From NCBI RefSeq assembly GCF_014930455.1, contig NZ_JAAIYO010000019.1, forward strand, positions 1 through 64,000: 64,000 bases of DNA, in the 5' to 3' direction. Of this stretch, positions 19,780-27,017 are shown in pieces (position 1 is the stretch's first letter; every line of letters begins with the position of its first letter). The notes under the pieces are model-generated. The model saw only the letters and a program-made list of their open reading frames with translations, did no database searches and was not told the origin of the DNA. A program made the translations under genes and the position numbers. Source of the DNA: Corallococcus soli. Lineage in GTDB: Bacteria; Myxococcota; Myxococcia; Myxococcales; Myxococcaceae.

Positions 19780-20217
19780 ATGACTGCACGTATGACGCTC
19801 GAAGAAGCCCAGCGACTGGTGCAGTCATTCATGAGGGCCCACGGAGACACGGAAGGCTCCGGGCTCAACGCGAAGGGATTTGGCGGCGCCGCTCTTGGCG
19901 AGGCGCAGATCTACTTCGAACATGCGAAGGACTCGGGGGCGCTGAAGTGCAGCGCCCTCATCTACCGCTTCCGCGATGCGCCCCGTCCGGGCGTCATCGA
20001 CGGTTTCCGTGCCGAGGAGAAATCCGGCACGGACACCGGCGGCGGCAAGGTGGACTACGAGACCGAGAACAAGAGCCTCTTCCTGAGCCGCACGTACGGC
20101 GTCCTGCCGGCGGAGCAGCAGTTCAAGGAAGACCTCGACCGGCTCGTGGAAGCCAGCCTCAACTGGGGCGAGGAAGTCTTCAACCGCGTCGCGGATCGCG
20201 TCGTCCCCGCGAAGTGA
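19780..20217 (+). CDS. small acidic protein, paralogue A (chaperone- or immunity-like)
   Basis: A 145-residue acidic cytoplasmic protein without signal peptide or cysteines of note. Predicted layout is helix (TLEEAQRLVQSFMRAHG), several beta strands (AQIYFEHA, LKCSALIYRFR, SLFLSRTYGV) and a C-terminal helix (FKEDLDRLVEASLNWGEEVF). This alpha-beta-alpha plan resembles CesT/YbjN-type secretion chaperones, but I do not recognise a named family. It is about half identical to the next gene over 110 residues, sharing SALIYRFR, GTDTGGG, SLFLSRTY and DLDRL. Start ATG 19780, 17 bp after the putative effector, so probably cotranscribed with it. A binding role toward the upstream hydrolase is inference from context. 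Confidence 0.6.
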   Translation: MTARMTLEEAQRLVQSFMRAHGDTEGSGLNAKGFGGAALGEAQIYFEHAKDSGALKCSALIYRFRDAPRPGVIDGFRAEEKSGTDTGGGKVDYETENKSLFLSRTYGVLPAEQQFKEDLDRLVEASLNWGEEVFNRVADRVVPAK

Positions 20218-20224
20218 AGCGCCC

Positions 20225-20731
20225 ATGAGCCGCTCCCTTTCCACCGGCCTGCAGTGGCTGCTGTCCACCATCGGCATGGCGCGTCCAGCGCCGGCCGCTG
20301 GCGGCCCCATGACGCGGGACGCGGCCCGTCAGTTGGTGAAGTGGTACCTGCAGTCGCAGGGCGCGGGCATGACCGAAGGCCTCAATGAGCAGGGCCTGGG
20401 CGGCATGATGAATGGCGAGGGGCAGTTCGCCTTCGAGCACATCGAGTCCCCGCCCTCCCTCAAGGCCAGCGCCCTCATCTACCGGTTCCGCGAGCCGCCC
20501 AAGCCCGGCATCATCGAGGGCTTCCGGCAGCAGCAGGAAGAGGGCACGGACACCGGCGGCGGCAGCGTGGACTTCGAGCCGGAGAGCGGCAGCCTCTTCC
20601 TGAGCCGCACGTACCCCGTCATGCCGGACGGCCGCGAGTTCGCCCGCGACCTGGACCGCCTGGGCAAGGCCAGCATCGTCTGGGGCAAGGACGTGCTGGA
20701 CCGCGTGGCCCACCGGGTCTTCGGCACCTGA
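20225..20731 (+). CDS. small acidic protein, paralogue B (chaperone- or immunity-like)
   Basis: A 168-residue paralogue of the preceding product, seven bases downstream of it. Residues from about 29 (MTRDAARQLVKWYLQSQG) align with the whole of paralogue A and share SALIYRFRE, GTDTGGG, SLFLSRTYPV, DLDRLGKAS and the WG...RVA C-terminus. The first 28 residues (MSRSLSTGLQWLLSTIGMARP...) are extra; a start at the internal ATG 20309 would remove them and match paralogue A exactly. The tandem copy suggests either a heterodimeric chaperone or duplicated immunity function. No named family recognised. Confidence 0.6.
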   Translation: MSRSLSTGLQWLLSTIGMARPAPAAGGPMTRDAARQLVKWYLQSQGAGMTEGLNEQGLGGMMNGEGQFAFEHIESPPSLKASALIYRFREPPKPGIIEGFRQQQEEGTDTGGGSVDFEPESGSLFLSRTYPVMPDGREFARDLDRLGKASIVWGKDVLDRVAHRVFGT

Positions 20732-20740
20732 CGTCCCCGG

Positions 20741-20766
20741 GGAGGCGCCCTGGACGGGGCGCCTCC
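20741..20766. terminator. perfect 10-bp hairpin between convergent genes
   Basis: GGAGGCGCCC (20741-20750) pairs perfectly with GGGCGCCTCC (20757-20766) around a 6-base loop. It lies 10 bp after the stop of paralogue B and 19 bp before the stop of the convergent methyltransferase gene. No T-run follows, but the position fits a shared terminator. Confidence 0.65.
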
Positions 20767-20785
20767 TGTCCGCGGGAGCGGCGCG

Positions 20786-21982
20786 CTACACCGCCTGCAT
20801 CACGTAGAACTTCAGGTACTTGCCTTCCGGGAACTGCAGGCGCACGGGATGGTCCGGCGGCTGGTAGCGCTCCTCCACCAGCGCCAGGTCCACGCCGGCC
20901 TTGAAGCCCGCCTCGCGCACGGCGCCCATGAACATGTCCCCGTTCACGCGCGCGGAGCACGACGCCGTGGCCAGCAGGCCCCCGGGCCGCAGGAGCGCCA
21001 GGGCCTGCCGGTTGAGCGACGCGTAGCCGTCAATGGCCGCCTCCACCGCGCGCTGGCTCTTCGCGAAGGCGGGCGGATCCAGGATGATGAGGTCGAAGGT
21101 GCGGCCCTCCTCCTTGAACGACTGGATGAGGGCGAAGACGTCCGCCGCGAGGAAGTCGTGCTTCTCCGCCGGCAGCCCGTTGCGCGTGAAGTTCTCGCGC
21201 GCCAGGGCGATGGCCTCCGGGTCCTGATCCACGGAGAAGACGCTCTTCGCGCCGCCCAGCGCCGCGTTCACGGAGAAGCCTCCGCTGAAGCAGAAGCAGT
21301 TGAGCACGTCCCTGCCCTGCCCCAGCCTGCGGATGAGGTGGCGGTTCTCCCGCTGATCCAGGAAGAAGCCCGTCTTCTGTCCGCGCCACGCGTCCACCAT
21401 GAACACGGCGCCGCGCTCGCGGATGGGGATGAGTTCCGGCGCCTCCTCGCCCCAGAGCATGCGCCCGGTGCCGCGCCCGTCGTCCTCTTCCACGTCGTCG
21501 CGGCCCACCTCGTCGCGGCCGATGATGCCCTTGAGGCCCGGCACGCCCGCCTTCAGCGCCTCCACGATGAGCGGCCGGTAGGGGGTGAGCCCCGCCGAGT
21601 ACAGCTTCATCACCGCCCAGCCCGCGTACAGGTCCACCACCACGCCGGGCAGGCCGTCGCCCTCGCCGTGGATGAGGCGGTAGCTGTCGGTGTCCTTCAG
21701 GTCGATGAGCGACGTGCGCGCGGCCAGCGAGCGCTGCACGCGCTGGGTGATGAAGCGCGAGTCCACCGTCTCCCGCGAGTCCCGCGTGAGCACGCGCACC
21801 GCGATGGCCGAGTGCGGATCATAGTAACCGCGCGCGACGAACTTCCCGTTCTCCGTCAGGTCCACCACGCTGCCAGCGGGGATCCGCGGCGGGTGCTCCA
21901 GCGCCTTGCGGAACACCCACGGGTGGCCCGCGCGCAGGTGACGCCCCAGGCCCCGGGCCAGCTCCAGCTTCACGACATTCAC
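20786..21982 (-). CDS. RlmI-type class I rRNA (cytosine) methyltransferase
   Basis: A 398-residue SAM-dependent methyltransferase of the RlmI/YccW family (23S rRNA m5C-type enzymes). It has an N-terminal PUA domain (LARGLGRHLRAGHPWVFRKA, then GSVVDLTENGKFVARG), a central linker, and a Rossmann domain with the SAM motif NCFCFSGGFSVNAALGGAKS. The catalytic-region motif is LIILDPPAFAKSQ, where the DPP(A/S)F signature is characteristic. Start is the GTG at 21982, preceded by GAGGAG; longer in-frame extensions overlap the upstream gene and are not family sequence. Its GTG overlaps the stop of the HAD gene by 4 nt. A target in 23S rRNA is inferred from the family. Confidence 0.85.
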   Translation of the reverse strand: MNVVKLELARGLGRHLRAGHPWVFRKALEHPPRIPAGSVVDLTENGKFVARGYYDPHSAIAVRVLTRDSRETVDSRFITQRVQRSLAARTSLIDLKDTDSYRLIHGEGDGLPGVVVDLYAGWAVMKLYSAGLTPYRPLIVEALKAGVPGLKGIIGRDEVGRDDVEEDDGRGTGRMLWGEEAPELIPIRERGAVFMVDAWRGQKTGFFLDQRENRHLIRRLGQGRDVLNCFCFSGGFSVNAALGGAKSVFSVDQDPEAIALARENFTRNGLPAEKHDFLAADVFALIQSFKEEGRTFDLIILDPPAFAKSQRAVEAAIDGYASLNRQALALLRPGGLLATASCSARVNGDMFMGAVREAGFKAGVDLALVEERYQPPDHPVRLQFPEGKYLKFYVMQAV

Positions 21983-22830
21983 GTTGAGACTCCTCGACTG
22001 CGGGACGGCCGGCGGCGGGCGAGGAGGGCGCGTGCCAGCTCCTCGAATCCCCGCCCCTCGGGCGCCCGGGTGATGAAGGCCGGGGGCGCGTCGATGCGGT
22101 CCAGCACCGCGCGCACGTTGGCCACGCCCACGCCCAGCTTGAACGCCTGGAACATCGGAGCGTCGTTGAAAGAATCCCCCGCGTAGACGTACTGCCCGTC
22201 CTCGGGGTCCAGCTTCTCGCCCCACGCCACGCGCGCGAAGCGGCGGGACGCGGACAGCTTGTCGAACCGGCCCAGCCAGCAGTTGACGTGCACCGACGAG
22301 CGCACCGCCGTCACGCCCCGGGCCCGGAGCAGCGTTTCAATGGCGCTCGCCCCCGCGTCGCCCAGCCGGGCCTCCTCGTTGTAGTCCACCGCCAGGTCCA
22401 CTTCCGTGTAGCGGCTGTCCACCGACAGGCGGGCCCCGGGCACCTGCGCCAGCACGCCGCGCACCTCCGCCTCCAGGCGCTCGCGGTTCGCCTCACGCTG
22501 GCCGGGCGGCTCCAGGTACACCTTGCGCAATTCGCCCCTCTTCCCCTTGAGGAAGAACAGCCCGCCGTTCTCCACGATGACGCCGTCCACGGGGAGCTGC
22601 CGGGCCCACGCCTCGCCCCACCCCGCCGGCCGGCCGCTCACCATCACCACGCGCAGGCCGAAGGCGGAGAGCTGTTCGAGCGCCCGCACCGTCTGGCTGC
22701 GCAGCTTGTGGCCGGTCGTCAGCGTGCCGTCCACGTCGGTGAAGACGCCGCGCACCCGGGACAGGTCCGCCTGCTTCAGGGGGCTGGGTTCGGCCCCCTT
22801 CGGGAGGCCCTTCACGGGACGGGCCTTCAC
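21979..22830 (-). CDS. HAD-superfamily hydrolase (Cof/MPGP type)
   Basis: A 283-residue haloacid-dehalogenase-fold phosphatase. Motif I is VFTDVDGTLTTG with nucleophile Asp32 and acid/base Asp34. Motif II is VVMVSGRPAGWGEAW, with a C2-type cap between about 90 and 200, and motif IV is YAGDSFNDAPMFQ. The GDxxNDxxM pattern and the phrase VIVENGGLFFL place it with Cof-like or mannosyl-3-phosphoglycerate/sucrose-phosphate phosphatases; substrate cannot be decided. The GTG at 22830 overlaps the upstream stop by 4 nt and the gene overlaps the downstream methyltransferase by 4 nt, making a coupled three-gene unit. Confidence 0.85.
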   Translation of the reverse strand: MKARPVKGLPKGAEPSPLKQADLSRVRGVFTDVDGTLTTGHKLRSQTVRALEQLSAFGLRVVMVSGRPAGWGEAWARQLPVDGVIVENGGLFFLKGKRGELRKVYLEPPGQREANRERLEAEVRGVLAQVPGARLSVDSRYTEVDLAVDYNEEARLGDAGASAIETLLRARGVTAVRSSVHVNCWLGRFDKLSASRRFARVAWGEKLDPEDGQYVYAGDSFNDAPMFQAFKLGVGVANVRAVLDRIDAPPAFITRAPEGRGFEELARALLARRRPSRSRGVST

Positions 22831-23975
22831 ATCACGTCCAGTTGCGCGAGCTGCCCCTGGAAGGACTCGATGGTGGAGAGCAGCTCGGGCCCGGTGAGCG
22901 TGGCGAGCTTCAGCTTGCGCGCCTTGCGCAGGAACGCGTCCATCGTCGCGTCGCGACCGTAGAGCGCCTGGGCGCTGACCGCGGCCTCCGCGAGCGCCTT
23001 GGCCGACGCGACCGGATCCTTCTTCGACTGCATCAGGGCGCGCTCCAGGCGCACGCCGCACGCGGCCCACACCTCGCGGTCGTGGAGGATGAGCAGCTGG
23101 CGCTGGTTCACCGCGGACAGGCTGCGCACCAGCGCATCCAGGCCCTCCGCGACGGTGAGCAGCTCCCGCTGGTCCGGCGCGGTCTGGATGGCGAGCGCGC
23201 CCACCTCCGCGCGGGCCTCGACGATCTTCCGCTTGTCCTGCGCGCGCAGGTTCCGGTACGCGGCGGTGCGGCCGAAGGCGTCCAGCTCCGTCTGGAGCTG
23301 CTGCGCGTTCCAAAGCACCTCCTCCGGCTTCGCGTCGCGCACCTTGCCCAGCCGCGCCGCCACGATGCGCGACAGGTCGGAGGTGATGGCGCGCACGGTG
23401 ACGGCAGCCTTCACCTCCGCCTCGTAGCCCGGGACGACCTGGGCGCGGGACACCTCGCCGAAGGCGCTCGCGGACTCGAAGACGAGCTGGCTCATCTGTT
23501 CGCGGTAGTCGGCGCGGAAACGTTGGATTTCCGCCAACAGCTGCCAGCGGTCGCTCACCACGGCCGGGTTGCGCATGGCCTCGCCCAGTTGGGTGATGCT
23601 CTGGGCCAGCCGCCCCATGCCCGCCTGGAGCAGGCCGGGCACGTCACCGGAGCCCGGGCGGGACGGCGGTGGGGACGCTGGAGGGGCGCCGGGGAACTGC
23701 TCCCGGATGACGTTGAGCAGCGCGTTGACGTCCATCACCGTGTCGCGGATGACGGGCGCCATCTCCTCCCACAGCGACAGGTCGGGGCTGGCGTCGACGA
23801 CGGGCGTCTCATACTTCACCAGGTCCAGGTCGCTCAGCCGGGAGATGGCATGGGCCGCGGCGAGATACACCGCTCGCAGCCGCGCGGCGAAGGCGCGGTC
23901 GGGCAGCGACTGGAGGATTTCTTCGAGCCTCGGGGTGAGGGAGGCCGGCGGGGGACTCTCGGCGGCAGCGGACAC
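22827..23975 (-). CDS. helical conserved-type hypothetical protein
   Basis: A 382-residue protein I do not recognise. It has no signal peptide or membrane helix, is mostly alpha-helical with many Arg/Glu/Ala heptad-like stretches, and has a Pro/Ser-rich hinge near 105-120 (APPASPPPSRPGSGD). Codon bias is normal for the window. Start is a GTG at 23975. It is the first gene of a coupled unit with the HAD phosphatase and RlmI-type methyltransferase, and is divergent from corA with a gap of about 90 bp. No catalytic motif is visible; a structural or binding role is all that can be suggested. Confidence 0.6.
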   Translation of the reverse strand: MSAAAESPPPASLTPRLEEILQSLPDRAFAARLRAVYLAAAHAISRLSDLDLVKYETPVVDASPDLSLWEEMAPVIRDTVMDVNALLNVIREQFPGAPPASPPPSRPGSGDVPGLLQAGMGRLAQSITQLGEAMRNPAVVSDRWQLLAEIQRFRADYREQMSQLVFESASAFGEVSRAQVVPGYEAEVKAAVTVRAITSDLSRIVAARLGKVRDAKPEEVLWNAQQLQTELDAFGRTAAYRNLRAQDKRKIVEARAEVGALAIQTAPDQRELLTVAEGLDALVRSLSAVNQRQLLILHDREVWAACGVRLERALMQSKKDPVASAKALAEAAVSAQALYGRDATMDAFLRKARKLKLATLTGPELLSTIESFQGQLAQLDVM

Positions 23976-24063
23976 GTTGCCCCCACTCTACCCCTCGACA
24001 TCGCGTCCGGGGAGTTCTAGCAAGCATCCCGGGCCAGAAGGACGGCCGGGGAGCCGACTCGCG

Positions 24064-25008
24064 ATGATCCAGGTCTGTCTGTGGGAGGACGGCAAGGTGG
24101 TTTCGGGCGGGGAGGAGCTGCTCGACCGGCCGGGCCCCAAGTGGATCGACGTCCTGGAGCCGGACGCGGAGGTGCTGGGGCGGCTGGCCGAGCGCTTCCA
24201 GCTCCACCGGCTGGCCGTGGAGGACTGCCTGCACCTGGACCAGCGGCCCAAGCTGGAGGAGTACCCGCACCACCAGTTCATCGTGCTGCAGGGCTTCAGT
24301 TGCAACGGCAAGGACGTCACCGACCTGACGTTGCACGAACAGCACTACTTCCTGGCGAACGACTGGCTCATCAGCGTGCACCAGCTGCGGCTGCCCGGCC
24401 ATGACGCCATCCTCCGGCGCGTGAAGGACGACCCCGCGGGCACGCTGGGCCGGGGCGTGGACGTCATCCTCTACCTGCTCGCGGACTCGCTGGTGGACGC
24501 GCAGTTCCCCATCCTGGACGACTTCGGCGACGAGCTGGACGACCTGGAGGACGCCATCTTCGCGCAGCCAGAGCCGGAGCAGCTCCAGCGCATCTTCCAG
24601 CTCAAGCGCGCGCTCGTCACGCTGCGCCGGGTGCTGTCCCCCCAGCGGGACGTGGTGGGCATGCTGTCGCGCCGGGGCATCCCGCAGATCCAGGAGAAGA
24701 CGACGCTGTACTTCCGCGACGTATACGACCACCTGGTGCGGCTGTACGAGCAGCTCGACTCCGGCCGCGACGTGGTGGGCAACGTGATGGACGGCTACCT
24801 GTCCATGGTGGCCAACCGCACCAACGACATCAGCAAGCAGCTCACCATCTTCGCCACCCTCTTCCTGCCCCTGTCCTTCATCGTCGGCTTCTTCGGGCAG
24901 AACTTCGACGCGCTGTCCGGCACCGGCTGGTACTACGCCATGTGGGCCACCATGGTGGGCTTCCCGCTGGGGCTCATCGGTTGGTTCAAGTACAAGAAGT
25001 GGATCTGA
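24064..25008 (+). CDS. corA: CorA-family divalent cation transporter
   Basis: A 314-residue inner-membrane channel of the CorA (Mg2+/Co2+) family, which works as a pentamer. A large cytoplasmic N-domain (WIDVLEP, then LAVEDCLHLDQRPKLEEY, typical CorA signatures) is followed by a long stalk helix and two C-terminal membrane helices near 262-284 and 289-310. The loop between the helices, normally YGMN, reads FGQN in this protein. GMN variants occur in family branches with altered ion preference or in Zn2+ exporters. The C-terminus ends in a basic KYKKWI. Start ATG at 24064. Confidence 0.88.
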   Translation: MIQVCLWEDGKVVSGGEELLDRPGPKWIDVLEPDAEVLGRLAERFQLHRLAVEDCLHLDQRPKLEEYPHHQFIVLQGFSCNGKDVTDLTLHEQHYFLANDWLISVHQLRLPGHDAILRRVKDDPAGTLGRGVDVILYLLADSLVDAQFPILDDFGDELDDLEDAIFAQPEPEQLQRIFQLKRALVTLRRVLSPQRDVVGMLSRRGIPQIQEKTTLYFRDVYDHLVRLYEQLDSGRDVVGNVMDGYLSMVANRTNDISKQLTIFATLFLPLSFIVGFFGQNFDALSGTGWYYAMWATMVGFPLGLIGWFKYKKWI

Positions 25009-25043
25009 CGCCCATCCCCTGACGGGGCTCGCTGGGAGGACGC

Positions 25044-25829
25044 ATGCTGACGGTCACCGTGGATGGAATCCCGCTCCACTACCGGGACGTGGGCCAGGGG
25101 TTGCCGGTGCTGCTGCTGCACGCCTTTCCGCTGGACGGCTCCGCGTTCGACCGGCAGGTGGCGGCGCTGTCCGGGCGCTACCGCTTCCTCGTGCCCGACC
25201 TGCGCGGCTTCGGGCAGAGCCGCATGGGCGAGGGGCCTACGCAGATGCGCCGGCTCGCGCAGGACGTCCTGGCGCTGCTGGACGCGCTGGACATCGACGC
25301 GGCGGTGGTGGGCGGCGTGTCCATGGGCGGCTACGCGGCCATGGCGCTCCTGCGCGAGGACGCGGGCCGGGTGCGCGGGCTGATGCTGGTGGACACGCAG
25401 TGCACCGCGGATGACGACGCCGGCCGCGAGAAGCGCGAGGCCACCGCGCGGCAGGCCCTGTCCGAGGGCACGCCCTCCATCATCCAGGGGCTGGTGCCCA
25501 AGCTGGTGCACGCGGGGCCGGACTCTCCCGTGGGCCGCGAGGTGATGGCCATGGGCCTCGCCGCCTCCCCCCAGGCGCTCGCCGCCGCCCAGCGGGGCAT
25601 GGCGCTGCGGCCGGACAGCAAGGACATCCTCGCGCGCTTCGCGGGGCCCACGCTGGTGGTGGTGGGCGAGCACGACGCCGTCACGCCCGTGGCCAGGGCG
25701 AAGCAGATGGTGGACCTGGTGCAGGGGGCTCGGCTGGAGGTCATCGCCAACGCCGCGCACCTGCCCAACCAGGAGCAACCCGAAGCCTTCAACGCGGTGC
25801 TGGACGCGTTCCTCGCGTCGCTGTCCTGA
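25044..25829 (+). CDS. alpha/beta hydrolase
   Basis: A 261-residue cytoplasmic hydrolase of the esterase/haloperoxidase/3-oxoadipate enol-lactonase type. It shows the complete catalytic set: nucleophile elbow GGVSMGGYAA, acid VVGEHDAVTP and His in NAAHLPNQEQPEAF. It also has the oxyanion-hole HAFPLDGSAFD and DLRGFGQS near the N-terminus. The ATG at 25044 has a GGAGG ribosome-binding site. It lies 35 bp after corA and 44 bp before the AhpD-like gene; the three could share a transcript. Substrate unknown. Confidence 0.85.
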   Translation: MLTVTVDGIPLHYRDVGQGLPVLLLHAFPLDGSAFDRQVAALSGRYRFLVPDLRGFGQSRMGEGPTQMRRLAQDVLALLDALDIDAAVVGGVSMGGYAAMALLREDAGRVRGLMLVDTQCTADDDAGREKREATARQALSEGTPSIIQGLVPKLVHAGPDSPVGREVMAMGLAASPQALAAAQRGMALRPDSKDILARFAGPTLVVVGEHDAVTPVARAKQMVDLVQGARLEVIANAAHLPNQEQPEAFNAVLDAFLASLS

Positions 25830-25873
25830 GCGTCGTCTTTCTCCCTCCGTCGTCCTGAAGCAGGAAGTGCGCG

Positions 25874-26542
25874 ATGAAGAAGCCCCCCGCCCCGGAGCCC
25901 ATGTACCTGCCGGACGTCGAGTCCCACGAGTCCGACGGCCACTATGGACGGATGATCGCCATGGCGCGGGAGTCGGGCTTCGCGCCGCCGCAGATCTGGC
26001 ACCTGTTCGCCTTCAAGCCGCGCATGACGGACGCCCTGTCCGCGTTCACCCACGAGGTGATGCGGGGACCCTCGCCGCTGTCGGCCGGGTTGCGGGAGCT
26101 CATCGCCGCGTACACGTCGCGGCGCAACGCCTGCGTGTTTTGACTGGGTTCTCACGCCGCGGTCGCGGCGGAACTGCTGGGCAGCACGGAGCGCGTCCAG
26201 GCAGTGCTGGACGATGTGGCGACGGCCCCCATCCCGGAGGCCGAGAAGGCGCTGTTCGCCTTCGTGGACCGACTCAACGACGCGCCCGGAGACGTGCGCA
26301 GGGAGGACGTGGAGCGCTTGAAGCAAGCGGGCTGGTCGGACGAGGCCGTCTACGACGCGGTGTCCGTCTGCGCCCTCTTCAACTTCTACAACCGGTGGAT
26401 TGACGGCACCGGCGTCCACGGCCTGTCGCCCGACCTGTACGCGAAGTCCGCGAAGCGGATGGCGGCGGGCGGCTACCTGCCCGGCCCACCGCCCCGGAGC
26501 GCCCCGCCCTCCTCCGACGGCGGAGGCGAACCGGAGCGCTGA
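25874..26542 (+). CDS. AhpD/CMD-family probable selenoprotein with in-frame UGA
   Basis: Read through the TGA at 26141-26143, this frame gives 222 residues of the carboxymuconolactone decarboxylase/AhpD alkylhydroperoxidase superfamily. The stop falls exactly at the second residue of the redox CxxC motif: the codons read Arg-Asn-Ala-Cys-Val-Phe-(UGA)-Leu-Gly-Ser-His. This matches the family pattern NxCxFCxGSH, with Sec90 in place of the second Cys, and the conserved downstream His is present. Family sequence (ELIAAYTSRRNAC before; HAAVAAELLGS and NFYNRWIDGTG after) continues on both sides in the same frame with no other stop. A SECIS-like hairpin follows at 26155-26170. The predicted role is a peroxidase-type or disulfide-relay enzyme. 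The alternative is a nonsense mutation. Start ATG 25874. Confidence 0.8.
26155..26170 (+). promoter_or_regulatory. SECIS-like stem-loop directing UGA to selenocysteine
   Basis: A perfect 6-bp stem CGCCGC/GCGGCG (26155-26160 with 26165-26170) closes the apical loop GGUC. The loop begins 17 nt after the UGA at 26141-26143. Bacterial SECIS elements lie inside the coding region just after the UGA with a short upper stem and an apical loop containing the SelB-contacted GU (GGUC lies in the loop of the E. coli fdhF element). Spacing and loop fit that model. Confidence 0.65.
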
Positions 26543-26557
26543 GAGCCCCCGCGCCCC

Positions 26558-26584
26558 GGCCGGAAGCAAGTCCTGCTTCCGGCC
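26558..26584. terminator. 11-bp hairpin between convergent genes
   Basis: GGCCGGAAGCA (26558-26568) pairs perfectly with TGCTTCCGGCC (26574-26584) around AGTCC. It lies between the end of the AhpD-like gene and the convergent lipoprotein gene. Strong GC stem, no T-run; likely bidirectional terminator. Confidence 0.65.
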
Positions 26585-26603
26585 CCGGCGGCGCGGTGGA
26601 ACC

Positions 26604-26981
26604 TCAGGGCGCGCAGACGGCCTGGTCGCCCTGCGCGGTGCACGACGAGCAGTCGGCCTGCTTCTTCAGCACGCCGCCCTGGCACACCAGCAGCGCGGCG
26701 CCGTTCGGGCTGCACACGCCCCGGCCCTCGGCGTCCTGCGCGCACGCGTCGTTCTCCACGTTGAGGGACGTGTCGCACCGCACGCTGTCCGACAGCTCGC
26801 GGCAGCCCAGCGGCCCCCGGCAGGCCAGCGAGCGCCACGTCCCGGCCCGGCACTCCAGCGCCTGCGCGTCGTCCAGGCACACGTAGTCCCCGCCGTCACA
26901 CGAGTCACCCGAGCCCGGCCCGCCACAGCCGGAAAGGAGGAGGAAGCCGAAGGACAAGAGCGCGAGAGAAAGACGGTTCAT
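26604..26981 (-). CDS. Cys-rich lipoprotein
   Basis: A 125-residue secreted lipoprotein. The signal peptide MNRLSLALLSFGFLLLSGC ends in the lipobox LLSGC. The mature part is rich in cysteines arranged in repeated CxxG/CxxGxW-like knots (GDYVCLDDAQALECRAGTW, then CRGPLGC, CSPNGAALLVCQGG, CSSCTAQGDQAVC). This pattern is seen in many myxobacterial surface lipoproteins of unknown role and implies several disulfides. It is convergent with the AhpD-like gene. No enzymatic motif is visible. Confidence 0.8.
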   Translation of the reverse strand: MNRLSLALLSFGFLLLSGCGGPGSGDSCDGGDYVCLDDAQALECRAGTWRSLACRGPLGCRELSDSVRCDTSLNVENDACAQDAEGRGVCSPNGAALLVCQGGVLKKQADCSSCTAQGDQAVCAP

Positions 26982-27017
26982 GGGTGGCGGCGACTCTTCG
27001 CGACCGGTTTTTCGCTG

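Noticed and set aside
25874-26143. Truncated 89-residue AhpD-like pseudogene followed by a second gene fragment
   Set aside because: The two parts are in the same frame, join exactly at the family's second Cys, and a SECIS-like hairpin follows, so Sec read-through explains the data better. It remains the main alternative.
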